From: Bacteroidales bacterium
GTDB lineage: Bacteria > Bacteroidota > Bacteroidia > Bacteroidales > Lentimicrobiaceae
Direction: 5' to 3'
DNA length: 45,270 bases
Assembly: GCA_024636955.1 (NCBI GenBank)
Contig: JAGXGB010000005.1
Coordinates: 1 to 45,270, forward strand
Part shown: piece by piece, positions 24,605 through 33,590 of the stretch
How positions within the stretch are numbered: position 1 is the first letter of the stretch
How the letters are laid out: every line of letters begins with the position of its first letter
Notes under the pieces: model-generated
What the model was told of the DNA's origin: nothing
The model's input: only the letters and a program-made list of their open reading frames with translations
The model's database searches: none
Made by a program: the position numbers and the translations under genes

Positions 24605-27037
24605 TTAGAACTCCACAATAATCCCAATACTTGGAAGTACAGTTCCGGAAGTACTTGCAACTTGCTTCAGTTGATATCGCATAGGATCATTTTCCACTAC
24701 TTTTCTTGCACCGTCCTCATCAGTTTCAACAACTATGAAAGGTTGCTCTATTGATTGTAAATTGTAGGCATTCTGAATATCAGCATATAATGTAAGTGAC
24801 CACCTATCAAAGAAATACTCCTTGTCAATTCTGATATCCAACTGATGAAAAGCCTCGAGTCGCTCGGTATTAAATTTGTTATAGTCAAGATATCCTCTTG
24901 GCTGTATATTGTATGCTTCAATTACTGAAGAACGATAAAGGTCGTACGGTGTATAAGGTGAACCGCCAACAAACCTCCACTTCAGACCAATGTACCAATC
25001 ATTTTTGAAATCCCTTGAAAGCGTTAGGTTTAGTATATGCCTGTTATCCCATGAGGAAGAAATATAGTTTCCTTCTTTTGATTCAAATTCACTGCGAACA
25101 TAGGTGTAGGAAGCAATCAGGTCGAAGGTATTCATCAGGCTTTCACGCACATAAGTTTCAAAACCAAAAGCTCTTCCTGAACCAGTTGATGTAACTTCCT
25201 CATTTCCAAAAATACCAAAATCACCACCTTTGTTAGCCAATGATATTGAATCAGTAACTGATACCGGATAATCACTGTATCGTTTATAAAAACCTTCAAT
25301 TGTTATTTTCGAGCTTTCCACACGTCTGTATTCCAGACCCACAACATAGTGATCAGCCTGAATGTATTTCAAATTATTAAGCTTATTCATCAACTCCCCT
25401 TCATTTGACCTGTATCCAAGTGTAGTATATGCAGGCTGTTGCAAGAAGCGCCCGGTGTTCATGTTGATGAAGAACTTACTGTTTAGCGCGTATGCAGCAG
25501 AAAGCCGTGGCGACCAGTTTTTCAGGAGGTTCTTGAATTCCCGGGAGTAATTATTAGCATCGAATCTCGAACCAAATGAAAGTATCAGTCGATTGGTTAG
25601 AAAGCCCCTGCTGATCTGCCCAAACAGGTTCCACTTAAACAAATCAAGTTCTGAACCAAATTGAAGAGTCCTTAAAGTGTCATCAACCCTTGGTATAAAC
25701 ACTCTTTGAAAAGTTGTTGTATTGTATTTGGCATATTCAAGTCCTGCTCCTCTGATTATTTTGAAACCATAATATTGGCCTGAATTTTCGAACCTTAGTT
25801 TGTTCTCAATTTCCTGTGATAAATAATTCTGGATAAAAGGCTTTGTTTTATCGTTATCCTCATGCTTGTACGATTCATTGTTTAGCATGTTGCGACTAAA
25901 AACCCAGGTATCGAATGAATGCTTCCTGTAGTGCTTATATACAGCGCCCATGGCATAGTTCCACTGTTCAAAAACAGGAAGGTAGTTCAATATGTACTGT
26001 TGTCCCTCATCAGGATTCTCAAGTCCGGTGTTCAGGTTAAACTGGTCAATGGCACCAATACCCAGAACTGTTAATTCGTTTTTCTGGTCGAAGCGGGTTT
26101 TTACTTTAAATTGGAAATCGTTGTATGTAGGGAGGAATGGCAAGCCAATAATGTCAAATAGGAATTTCAAATACGACCTTCGCGCTGAAAACAGAAAAGT
26201 AGTTCTATCTGAAAGCGGCCCGTTGAATGCAAGTGAGAGATCAGTGGCACCTAAAGCCCCTTTAGTTATTATACGTTCCTGGTTACCATCAATCTGCTTC
26301 ATATCAAGTATCGAGCTGAGCGCATTGCCTCTGTTAGCAGGAAATGCACCAGAGTAAAAGTCTATTTCCCTGATGAAGTCAATGTTTATCATCCCAACAG
26401 GCCCTCCTGATGCTCCCTGAGTTGCAAAATGATTTAGATTAGGTATTTCTATCCCGTCAAGATAGAATTTATTCTCACTGGGGCCTCCCCCACGCACTAT
26501 AACATCATTACGAAATGAAACAGTTGAGGCAACCCCGGGTAATGCCTGTATAACTTTACTTACATCACGGTTTCCACCCGGACTTCGTTCAAGGTCCCTG
26601 ATACCAAGCGTACGCATTGATACTGGGCTTTCCTCAGTCTTGCGAAAAGGAGATGCCTTAACAATAACCTGCTCAAGCTCAATGCTTGACTCAACCATCG
26701 GTATTTCTATAAAACGCACCCTGGCGTTTGTGACCATTATATCCTCACTAATGAAACTTTCAAATCCTACAGATGTAGCTGCAATTTTAATAAACCCCGG
26801 TTTAAGACCTGAGATTACGAAATTCCCGGCAGTATCTGAGGTTGTTCCTATGGTTGTACCATACACTATAAGATTAGTAAAAGGAAGCGGGTCATTGCTA
26901 TTGGCGTCATATACGCGACCCTTGATTACGGCATTTCCGGTGGTACCTTGTGATAATGCTGCAAGCGGACAAAAAGCAAGAATTAAAAGTAAATATCTAA
27001 GCACGTTGTTTAATTTTTGTAAGGAAAATATAAACAA
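24605..27037 (-). CDS. TonB-dependent receptor with CarboxypepD_reg domain
   Basis: About 800 residues. A signal sequence (RYLLLILAFCPLAALSQG) is followed by a carboxypeptidase-regulatory-like beta-sandwich (VIKGRVYDANSNDPLPFTN), a plug domain (VSKVIQALPGVAS, VIVRGGGPSENKFYLDGIE) and a 22-strand-type barrel ending in IGIIVEF. No ATG exists in frame between the upstream stop and the signal peptide; TTG at 27037 or GTG at 27004 must serve as start, the latter giving a standard signal peptide. No SusD-like partner is adjacent, so it is more likely a metal-chelate or small-ligand receptor than a glycan-uptake SusC. Ligand unknown. Confidence 0.9.
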   Translation of the reverse strand: MFIFSLQKLNNVLRYLLLILAFCPLAALSQGTTGNAVIKGRVYDANSNDPLPFTNLIVYGTTIGTTSDTAGNFVISGLKPGFIKIAATSVGFESFISEDIMVTNARVRFIEIPMVESSIELEQVIVKASPFRKTEESPVSMRTLGIRDLERSPGGNRDVSKVIQALPGVASTVSFRNDVIVRGGGPSENKFYLDGIEIPNLNHFATQGASGGPVGMINIDFIREIDFYSGAFPANRGNALSSILDMKQIDGNQERIITKGALGATDLSLAFNGPLSDRTTFLFSARRSYLKFLFDIIGLPFLPTYNDFQFKVKTRFDQKNELTVLGIGAIDQFNLNTGLENPDEGQQYILNYLPVFEQWNYAMGAVYKHYRKHSFDTWVFSRNMLNNESYKHEDNDKTKPFIQNYLSQEIENKLRFENSGQYYGFKIIRGAGLEYAKYNTTTFQRVFIPRVDDTLRTLQFGSELDLFKWNLFGQISRGFLTNRLILSFGSRFDANNYSREFKNLLKNWSPRLSAAYALNSKFFINMNTGRFLQQPAYTTLGYRSNEGELMNKLNNLKYIQADHYVVGLEYRRVESSKITIEGFYKRYSDYPVSVTDSISLANKGGDFGIFGNEEVTSTGSGRAFGFETYVRESLMNTFDLIASYTYVRSEFESKEGNYISSSWDNRHILNLTLSRDFKNDWYIGLKWRFVGGSPYTPYDLYRSSVIEAYNIQPRGYLDYNKFNTERLEAFHQLDIRIDKEYFFDRWSLTLYADIQNAYNLQSIEQPFIVVETDEDGARKVVENDPMRYQLKQVASTSGTVLPSIGIIVEF

Positions 27038-27215
27038 AAGAAGACTACAATAGTTCAGTAAAACTCTAACCTTATTAAGCTGATTTTTATCTAAGCAAAA
27101 TTCGACATTTAAACGATAAGATCACACCATTAACATATGGTTTGCGACCGCACGTGCAAGACTAAAATCAATTTAAGAAATCCAATAAAGATCCATTAAG
27201 ATCACAAACAATTCA

Positions 27216-27290
27216 TTAGCGTTATTTAAGCGTTGTCTAAGCGTAAAAAGACGCTTATATGACGCTTATAAGACGCTTAAAAGACGCTTA
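27216..27290. repeat. Seven-block 11-bp phased repeat with inverted halves
   Basis: AGCGT begins at 27218, 27229 and 27240, and its reverse complement ACGCT at 27251, 27262, 27273 and 27284: seven blocks in exact 11-bp register, most within TAAGCGT or GACGCTTA. The halves can fold as a hairpin (27227-27268; two 7-bp stems, a 4x4 internal loop and a 6-nt loop). It lies in the 348-bp gap between the TonB receptor (upstream side) and the miaA 3' end. The rest of that gap shows no gene. Confidence 0.85.
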
Positions 27291-27385
27291 TGATGGGAAT
27301 GGATCTTCAATCGTTTATGACAATAAAGGGTACGGCTGATTAAATTCATAACCAGTTAAGATAAGAGGTTTTTAAAAACACTAGT

Positions 27386-28306
27386 TTACAAGAGACCCGA
27401 ACTTTTTAGATCAGTTACAATTGAATCTACCACTACATCGGCATCATTTGGCAGCCACTTTATGATAATCCCCCTGTTCTCCATGCGCCTGAACCAGGTC
27501 ATTTGGCGCTTAGCAAATTGATGAATGGCCGTGTTTAATTTGCTGAACAGCTCGTTAGAGGTAAGTAGGCCTTCGAGATGCATTGACACATACTTATATT
27601 CCAAACCATAGTAATAAAGCGTTGAGAAAGGAACGCCCTGTTCAACAAGCTGCTTTACTTCTTTGATCAACCCTCCTTCAAGGCGCTCTTTAAGCCTGGT
27701 AGTGATTCTATCTCTGATAATTTCACGTGGTGTGTGAATTCCGTATATGAAAGGTGTTGATGGTTTATTGTCATATTGCCTTCCCTTTTGCTTATCCCTT
27801 GTCATGGCAATTTCAATTGCCATGATTAATCTTTCCCGATCAGTAAAATCAGTGGTGTTATGGGGAACTTTATATGATTCAAGCAACTTCACTAATTCTT
27901 CAGTCGGCAGTTGTTCCAACTCTTCCCTTGCACCTTCGTTGCTTTTTGCTTCCTTAAGATCATACAAACCAAGGGCAGTCTCTATATACATCCCGCTACC
28001 GCCGCAAACAATGGGAAAATTATTTCTTGTTGTAATATCTTGTACAGCTTTATTAAAATCAGTCTGGTATCTGAAGATATCGTATCTGTCGCCAGCTTCA
28101 GCAATGTCAATGAGATGGTAATTGATTAAAGTGTGCTCAACAATATAATCAACCAGGTCTTTACCGGTGCCTATATCCATGCCTTTATACACTTGCCTGG
28201 AATCAGCCGAAATGATCTCCCCTCCTATCCTTGCTGCCAGCAAAGCTGCTTTGCGTGTTTTACCGGAAGCAGTTGGTCCAAGAATCACTATTAGCGGTTT
28301 ACTCAT
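27386..28306 (-). CDS. miaA: tRNA dimethylallyltransferase
   Basis: 306 residues. P-loop GPTASGKT at 10-17, then SADSRQVYKGMDIGTGK, the tRNA/DMAPP-binding signature, and a C-terminal RQMTWFRR motif. It adds the isopentenyl group to N6 of A37 in tRNAs reading UNN codons. Its ATG overlaps the stop of the upstream glycosyltransferase by 4 bp, so the two are translationally coupled. Confidence 0.96.
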   Translation of the reverse strand: MSKPLIVILGPTASGKTRKAALLAARIGGEIISADSRQVYKGMDIGTGKDLVDYIVEHTLINYHLIDIAEAGDRYDIFRYQTDFNKAVQDITTRNNFPIVCGGSGMYIETALGLYDLKEAKSNEGAREELEQLPTEELVKLLESYKVPHNTTDFTDRERLIMAIEIAMTRDKQKGRQYDNKPSTPFIYGIHTPREIIRDRITTRLKERLEGGLIKEVKQLVEQGVPFSTLYYYGLEYKYVSMHLEGLLTSNELFSKLNTAIHQFAKRQMTWFRRMENRGIIIKWLPNDADVVVDSIVTDLKSSGLL

Positions 28307-29547
28307 ACAGTACCATATAGATTTTGCATTCTTCTTTCATTTACAAACATCAAATCCCTGATGATGTTAAGGCTCGCTATTGGAGCCCCTTCAAAACCAT
28401 GAGTCAGCATCTGATCAATTGCATCTTGTAATTCGGTCGAGGGTACTATATTATTGATGAGAAAAGAAGCAAGTTTCTGCTCCTCTGTACCATGAATATC
28501 ATTGTTTGAATCCTTCAGAAACTGTAATATTCTCAATCCATCCACCTTTTGAGTGGCAGCTTTTATAAATGAAGCTTCATCCCTGCAGTTAGTCCGCAAT
28601 GGCTTCCATAGTTCGCTGATTTCAGTTTTGAAGCACTTACTCAGGAAATCATCCATTGGGGTGTTGGTATCTTGCTTGAAAAGGATAGGAAACAGGTCAA
28701 ATGTTGCCTTGATATCAAGGAATAGATCTTGAGCATAAACAGGATAACTGTCCCAATTGCCTGTGGCACCTTTTATCATAGCTGGGCCTGTACCAAAATA
28801 CACCCTATTAGAAAACCTCGATGCAGGATAAATTACTTCATCACAATCAATGATAATTTTCCCCGCTTTGCTTAATTTCTGGACGAAGTAGAAGTCTTCG
28901 CCGCTCATCTTGGGAGTTAACCCCCTGACTTTTCTGTACATAGAGCCTTTACATGCCATACCCGAGCCTATTGCTGAAAAGCTGTAGGGATTTTCAATAA
29001 GCAGCATATTAAGGGCATAGTTCCTCATGTAGAGTTCATATCGTAATATACACCGATCAGCAAGTACTTCTCCTGTAAGGGGATGGTAATAAGGAACCGA
29101 CAAGCCTGAAGCAGCAGGGAATCTCTCAAATGCATCTGCTACAGCACTGAAATAGTCAGAAGTATAGAATGTATCGGCATCAATGCTTACAATAATATCA
29201 TCATCACCGGCTTTTGAAGAAGCCAGGTCCATGGCTGTCTTACGTGCCCATCCTACTCCATGATTACCGCCAATCCAGCCATTGCCTTTGGTACTCCTAT
29301 CAATTACTGTGATCCTTTTGTCTTCAAGAGATTCGAGATAATCAATGGCAAGTTTATTATTGTGGCATATTGAGACTTTATCTTCAATTTCATGCCATTC
29401 GTTGGGCTGATTAACACATACTATTAGCTCAAAATCAACATCTTCCTGCTCAAGGACGTTGCTGATTACTACCGGCAGGTTCTCCAATTCATTCAAAACG
29501 GGTAAGGCCGCGTAAACTTTAACCCTTTTATTACTGTTTATACTCAA
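28303..29547 (-). CDS. Family 2 glycosyltransferase
   Basis: 414 residues, GT-A fold. KVYAALPVLNELENLP opens the nucleotide-sugar fold, the metal-binding DxD is DAD at 123-125 (SIDADTFY), and SGEDFYFVQKL is the acceptor-side acidic motif. There are no transmembrane helices. A C-terminal stretch of about 130 residues has no recognised domain. The donor and acceptor sugars cannot be told from sequence. It is cotranscribed with miaA. The start is 43 bp from the divergent aromatic hydroxylase, with a -7 box in between. Confidence 0.85.
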   Translation of the reverse strand: MSINSNKRVKVYAALPVLNELENLPVVISNVLEQEDVDFELIVCVNQPNEWHEIEDKVSICHNNKLAIDYLESLEDKRITVIDRSTKGNGWIGGNHGVGWARKTAMDLASSKAGDDDIIVSIDADTFYTSDYFSAVADAFERFPAASGLSVPYYHPLTGEVLADRCILRYELYMRNYALNMLLIENPYSFSAIGSGMACKGSMYRKVRGLTPKMSGEDFYFVQKLSKAGKIIIDCDEVIYPASRFSNRVYFGTGPAMIKGATGNWDSYPVYAQDLFLDIKATFDLFPILFKQDTNTPMDDFLSKCFKTEISELWKPLRTNCRDEASFIKAATQKVDGLRILQFLKDSNNDIHGTEEQKLASFLINNIVPSTELQDAIDQMLTHGFEGAPIASLNIIRDLMFVNERRMQNLYGTV

Positions 29548-29570
29548 CCCTTATCTTTTTTATGAGGGAG

Positions 29571-29578
29571 CAAATTTA
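29571..29578 (-). promoter_or_regulatory. Sigma-ABfr -7 box for the GT2-miaA unit (TAAATTTG)
   Basis: Exact TAnnTTTG on the minus strand, 23 bp before the glycosyltransferase ATG. On the plus strand TATCTTTT at 29552-29559 is a one-mismatch -7 candidate for the divergent hydroxylase, so the two promoters overlap in a 43-bp gap. Confidence 0.5.
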
Positions 29579-29590
29579 ACACATCCTGCT

Positions 29591-31363
29591 ATGGAAATGA
29601 ATGAAGTTCTTGATAAACTGCCCGCTCACTTAATGAGTCTTGTAATTGAGCAGCCCTACAATGAATATACCTCACGTGATCATGCAGTTTGGCGTTACGT
29701 AATGCGGCAAAACGTGCGCTTCCTTTCACGGGTAGCACATGGTTCATACGTTGACGGACTAAAAAAAACAGGTATCAGCATTGATACCATCCCTCATATG
29801 TATGGCATGAACCGCATTTTGAAAGAAATTGGATGGGCAGCTGTAGCAGTAGACGGATTCATTCCTCCATCAGCTTTTATGGAATTTCAGGCATACAGGG
29901 TACTGGTTATTGCAGCTGATATTCGCCCTACCGATCAAATTGAATATACCCCTGCACCTGATATAATACACGAGGCTGCCGGCCATGCTCCAATTATTGC
30001 TGATGAAGAGTATTCAGAATACCTACAGTTTTTCGGGAAGATTGGTTCTAAAGCATTCTCTTCAGCGAGGGATTATGAACTTTACGAAGCTGTCAGGCAC
30101 CTTTCAATCCTCAAAGCCGACCCATATTCAGCTAAAGGTGAGATAGATGCTGCGGAAAAGACTCTTGCTCATATAGATTCCACCATGGGGGAGCCTTCAG
30201 AAATGTCATTGATTCGGAACCTGCACTGGTGGACAGTTGAATATGGACTCATTGGCGATCTGAACTCACCGAAAATTTACGGTGCCGGGCTGTTATCGTC
30301 AATTGGCGAAAGCTATAACTGCATGCAACCTCATATTAAGAAACTACCTTACTCAATAGAGGCTGCTCATTTTAATTTTGATATCACCACCCAGCAACCT
30401 CAGCTGTTTGTAACACCCGATTTCAAAACCTTATCAGATGTGTTGAATGAGTTTGCTGATGGCATGGCATTGCGCAAAGGAGGTAAGAGCGCAGTAATGA
30501 AAGCAGAAAATTCAAAAAATACCGGAACAGTAGTGCTTGATTCAGGATTGCAAATATCCGGTACGTTCAACGACTCAGTTTTTGATGGCGATGAAGTTGT
30601 CTACCTCCGAACAAACAGCGCCACTGCCCTTGCATACGATGACAAAGAGCTTCCGGGACATGGGAAATCATATCATACTGAAGGATATGGCACACCGGTT
30701 GGTAACATCGTAAACAGCAACAAACCCGTGTATTTAATGACAGAAGTTGAACTTGAAGAAGCCGGCATTATTGAAGGAAAAGATGTTCAAATTGAATTTG
30801 TAACAGGGCTTAAAGTAAAAGGACATCTCACCACTATAAGGAAACCCGAAGGCATGAACTTGATTTTCACTCTACAAAATTGCACGGTAACTTATCTTGA
30901 CAAGAAACTCTTTATGCCTTCATGGGGTACTTATGACATGGCAACAGGTAGCAAAGTAGTATCAGCTTTTTCGGGGCCTGCTGATCCGGGTGCATTCAAC
31001 CTTTCGTATAAGGCGCCTGCTGAAACAACGCATAAAATAGTGTATTCTGACAGCGATAAGATCGTGCATAAGCTTTATCAGAAAGTAAGGGATATTCGAT
31101 TCCAGAACACCACGCCAACTGCAGCGGACGTTTCTGATTTGCAGAACATCTGGACAACTATAAAAGATAAATACAGCTCAGAGTGGCTACTCATGGTTGA
31201 AATGCTTGAGCTACTTGAAAGTAATACAGGAACAAATCCATTCTCAAAGGAGATCCATAAAAGGCTTGCTCATATACAGAACACTGATAAGAAGTTAAGC
31301 AAACTTATTTCTGATGGACTGGCGTTACTAAGCGAAACGCCTGTTATCTCTGACGCGCTTTAA
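29591..31363 (+). CDS. phhA: Aromatic amino acid (phenylalanine) hydroxylase, long form
   Basis: 590 residues. The pterin-dependent hydroxylase core is clear: the iron ligands His127 and His132 in PDIIHEAAGHAP and Glu217 in HWWTVEYGL. It converts phenylalanine to tyrosine with O2 and a tetrahydropterin. Residues about 300-590 form an extra domain not present in the roughly 280-residue proteobacterial enzyme: beta-rich to about 450, then helical. The long form is known in Bacteroidota, and the extension has no established role. It feeds the hmgA-hpd-fahA operon, which converges on it from the right. Confidence 0.9.
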   Translation: MEMNEVLDKLPAHLMSLVIEQPYNEYTSRDHAVWRYVMRQNVRFLSRVAHGSYVDGLKKTGISIDTIPHMYGMNRILKEIGWAAVAVDGFIPPSAFMEFQAYRVLVIAADIRPTDQIEYTPAPDIIHEAAGHAPIIADEEYSEYLQFFGKIGSKAFSSARDYELYEAVRHLSILKADPYSAKGEIDAAEKTLAHIDSTMGEPSEMSLIRNLHWWTVEYGLIGDLNSPKIYGAGLLSSIGESYNCMQPHIKKLPYSIEAAHFNFDITTQQPQLFVTPDFKTLSDVLNEFADGMALRKGGKSAVMKAENSKNTGTVVLDSGLQISGTFNDSVFDGDEVVYLRTNSATALAYDDKELPGHGKSYHTEGYGTPVGNIVNSNKPVYLMTEVELEEAGIIEGKDVQIEFVTGLKVKGHLTTIRKPEGMNLIFTLQNCTVTYLDKKLFMPSWGTYDMATGSKVVSAFSGPADPGAFNLSYKAPAETTHKIVYSDSDKIVHKLYQKVRDIRFQNTTPTAADVSDLQNIWTTIKDKYSSEWLLMVEMLELLESNTGTNPFSKEIHKRLAHIQNTDKKLSKLISDGLALLSETPVISDAL

Positions 31364-31408
31364 GTGGTTAAATACTAAAGACTCCTGTTATATTTGAATT
31401 GAGTTAAA

Positions 31409-32314
31409 CTAAGCTTTCGCAATTGGAATAAAGCATGCATTCAAAGCTTCCTGCCTCATCTTCTTTGTAAGTAAGTTCTTAATGATCTTGTGAAGCAGCT
31501 TTTGCTTTTCTGTAATTGAAAGTCCGAGGCTATCATCAAGCTTGGCTATTTCAGGAAGAAGCATGGCTGAATTTATTTGCTCAATTGATGGCAGCATCTC
31601 TGATGAGCCCAGCACTCCAAGGTCATTACCGGTTAGGATTTCACTTGTCCGTATGTGTTGGGGAAGCATATCCACACCAATAACCGGTTTATTAAGCGGT
31701 TTAGCCACTTCAAACAAAGCACTACCATTAGCCCTAACATAGTATTCACCTCCCATACGCCCAACCAGGTCAACTAATGTTGGGTCTATACTATTTGATG
31801 ATGTTAGTACACTTTCTTCCACATGTACCATCAGTACTTCACATATAACAAGGTTTGCAGCGCCACCACCGGTTCCGGTTTCAATGATATCCCTTACCTT
31901 ACACTCCCATTGAACTGGCGATTCAAGAACCCGTAATGGTCTTATGTTTTCTGAATTGACCATTGTGAAACCTGCCTTCTCGAACTCATTAACGCCCTTA
32001 GGAAATTCTGCACTTGCCAGGCTGATTTGCTCAACCATATTGTAGGTTACGGCATTAATGCAAACTTCAGGAACAAGCTTAAGGTTTTCAAATGTGTCTT
32101 TTGTAGTGTTATTCCTTGCTCTCCTTGCAGGGGAAAATATGATAGTACTGGGATTCACGCCAAACGCATTGAAAAAGCTGAAAGGCGACAAGTTAGGCAC
32201 TCCATCAGCATCAACAGTGCTTGCCAATGCTATGGGCCTGGGAGCAATTCCACCCAATATCAAACGGTGAAGTTCATTTTGCCCTATTACGGAAGCATCA
32301 AATGTTTTGTGCAT
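31409..32314 (-). CDS. Flavin reductase-like (DIM6/NTAB) FMN-binding protein
   Basis: 301 residues from ATG 32314, which follows the fahA stop by 1 bp; the longer frame starting at 32353 would lie inside fahA. The FMN-binding split barrel shows LGGIAPRPIALASTVDADGVPNLSP and SPFSFFNAFG. It is the last gene of the homogentisate operon. Homologues accompany this pathway in other Bacteroidota. It could supply reduced flavin or reduce an aromatic intermediate, but no reaction in the known pathway needs it. Confidence 0.85.
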   Translation of the reverse strand: MHKTFDASVIGQNELHRLILGGIAPRPIALASTVDADGVPNLSPFSFFNAFGVNPSTIIFSPARRARNNTTKDTFENLKLVPEVCINAVTYNMVEQISLASAEFPKGVNEFEKAGFTMVNSENIRPLRVLESPVQWECKVRDIIETGTGGGAANLVICEVLMVHVEESVLTSSNSIDPTLVDLVGRMGGEYYVRANGSALFEVAKPLNKPVIGVDMLPQHIRTSEILTGNDLGVLGSSEMLPSIEQINSAMLLPEIAKLDDSLGLSITEKQKLLHKIIKNLLTKKMRQEALNACFIPIAKA

Positions 32315-32315
32315 A

Positions 32316-33590
32316 TTATTTAGCAGGTAGAATTGTGGTTTCGCATTCACCAAAGCCTACCCTTGCTCCCTCCTTTGAAGCATAGCCCCGCATTATTATA
32401 GTATCGTAGTCTTCAATAAATGCACGTTCTGTATCACCAACCTTCAATTTGTTTTTGCCACGCCATGTCAACTCCAGCAATGAACCATAAGAACCGGGTG
32501 TTGGTCCGCTTATAGTGCCTGAAGCGTAAAGGTCGCCTATGTTGATGTTGCACCCGTTTACGGTATGATGTGCCAGTTGCTGGCTAATATTCCAGTACAT
32601 GTACTTAAAATTGGTTGCAGCAACCAATGAGGGTTCTGATTCCTGAGGTTTAATGTAAACTTCAAGGTTAATGTCAAAGTTGTGAAGTCCGTCAGTTTTA
32701 AGATAATCAAGCACTTCTGGCTCTTGCACCGGACCTTTCGTCCTGTAAGGTTCAAGCGCTTCGAGGGTAACAATCCACGGGGAAACTACAGAGCCGAAGT
32801 TCTTTGAAAGAAATGGCCCTAATGGCACATATTCCCATGATTGTATATCGCGTGCCGATAGGTCATTAAAAAGGAGAAAACCGAAAATATAATCTTCAGC
32901 TTTATCAACTGGTACTGAACTTCCCAGTTCAGTGTTTTGCCCAACCACAAAGGCAAGTTCCAACTCAAAGTCAAACATCCGTGTTGCACTGAATACAGGA
33001 GTATCTTGACCGGCAGGCAATATCTGACCTTTTGGCCTGTGAATAGGTGTACCGGAAATAACAATTGATGAAGCCCTGCCATGGTATCCAACAGGCAGAT
33101 GGCGCCAGTTAGGTAATAACGGATTTTGAGGATCTCTGAACATGCTGCCAACATTACCTGCATGTTCAATGCTTGAATAGAAGTCAGTGTAATCAGTAAC
33201 CTTAACAGGCAATTGCATCTTAACACTCTCAGCTGATATCAGATACTTCCGGGAGAAGGCTTCTTTATCGCTGACCTCATCAGTGTTTTCTTCAAATAAC
33301 TGTGTGATTCTGCTTCTTACGCCTGAGGTTATTTTTTTACCAATTCCAATGAATGCATTAAGGTTGGGCGAGTTAAATAATCCATCAAGGTCATGATTGA
33401 AGGAATCAAAGTAACCATCTCTTTGTAAAGCATAGAGGTTAATTACCTTGTCGCCAATACGACTTACTGCCACTATTGAATGATCAGGCAATTCAGCAAT
33501 ACCAAAAGGTATGTTGTATATTGTAAAATCTGTGTCGTTCTCAGTTTTCAACCACGAGCTTAACTGAGTTGTTTTAGGTTCACTTTTCAT
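32316..33590 (-). CDS. fahA: Fumarylacetoacetase
   Basis: 424 residues, normal for the family. The N-terminal SH3-like domain is followed by the catalytic FAH fold with the metal-binding FDFELELAFVVG segment and GYHGRASSIVISG. It hydrolyses fumarylacetoacetate to fumarate and acetoacetate, the last step of tyrosine catabolism. Its ATG overlaps the stop of the HPPD gene by 1 bp. No maleylacetoacetate isomerase gene is in the operon. Confidence 0.96.
   Translation of the reverse strand: MKSEPKTTQLSSWLKTENDTDFTIYNIPFGIAELPDHSIVAVSRIGDKVINLYALQRDGYFDSFNHDLDGLFNSPNLNAFIGIGKKITSGVRSRITQLFEENTDEVSDKEAFSRKYLISAESVKMQLPVKVTDYTDFYSSIEHAGNVGSMFRDPQNPLLPNWRHLPVGYHGRASSIVISGTPIHRPKGQILPAGQDTPVFSATRMFDFELELAFVVGQNTELGSSVPVDKAEDYIFGFLLFNDLSARDIQSWEYVPLGPFLSKNFGSVVSPWIVTLEALEPYRTKGPVQEPEVLDYLKTDGLHNFDINLEVYIKPQESEPSLVAATNFKYMYWNISQQLAHHTVNGCNINIGDLYASGTISGPTPGSYGSLLELTWRGKNKLKVGDTERAFIEDYDTIIMRGYASKEGARVGFGECETTILPAK

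Noticed and set aside
24476-24754. 92-codon plus-strand ORF downstream of the 21-codon ORF
   Set aside because: It overlaps the TonB receptor 3' end antisense, has no promoter and shows no protein-like pattern.
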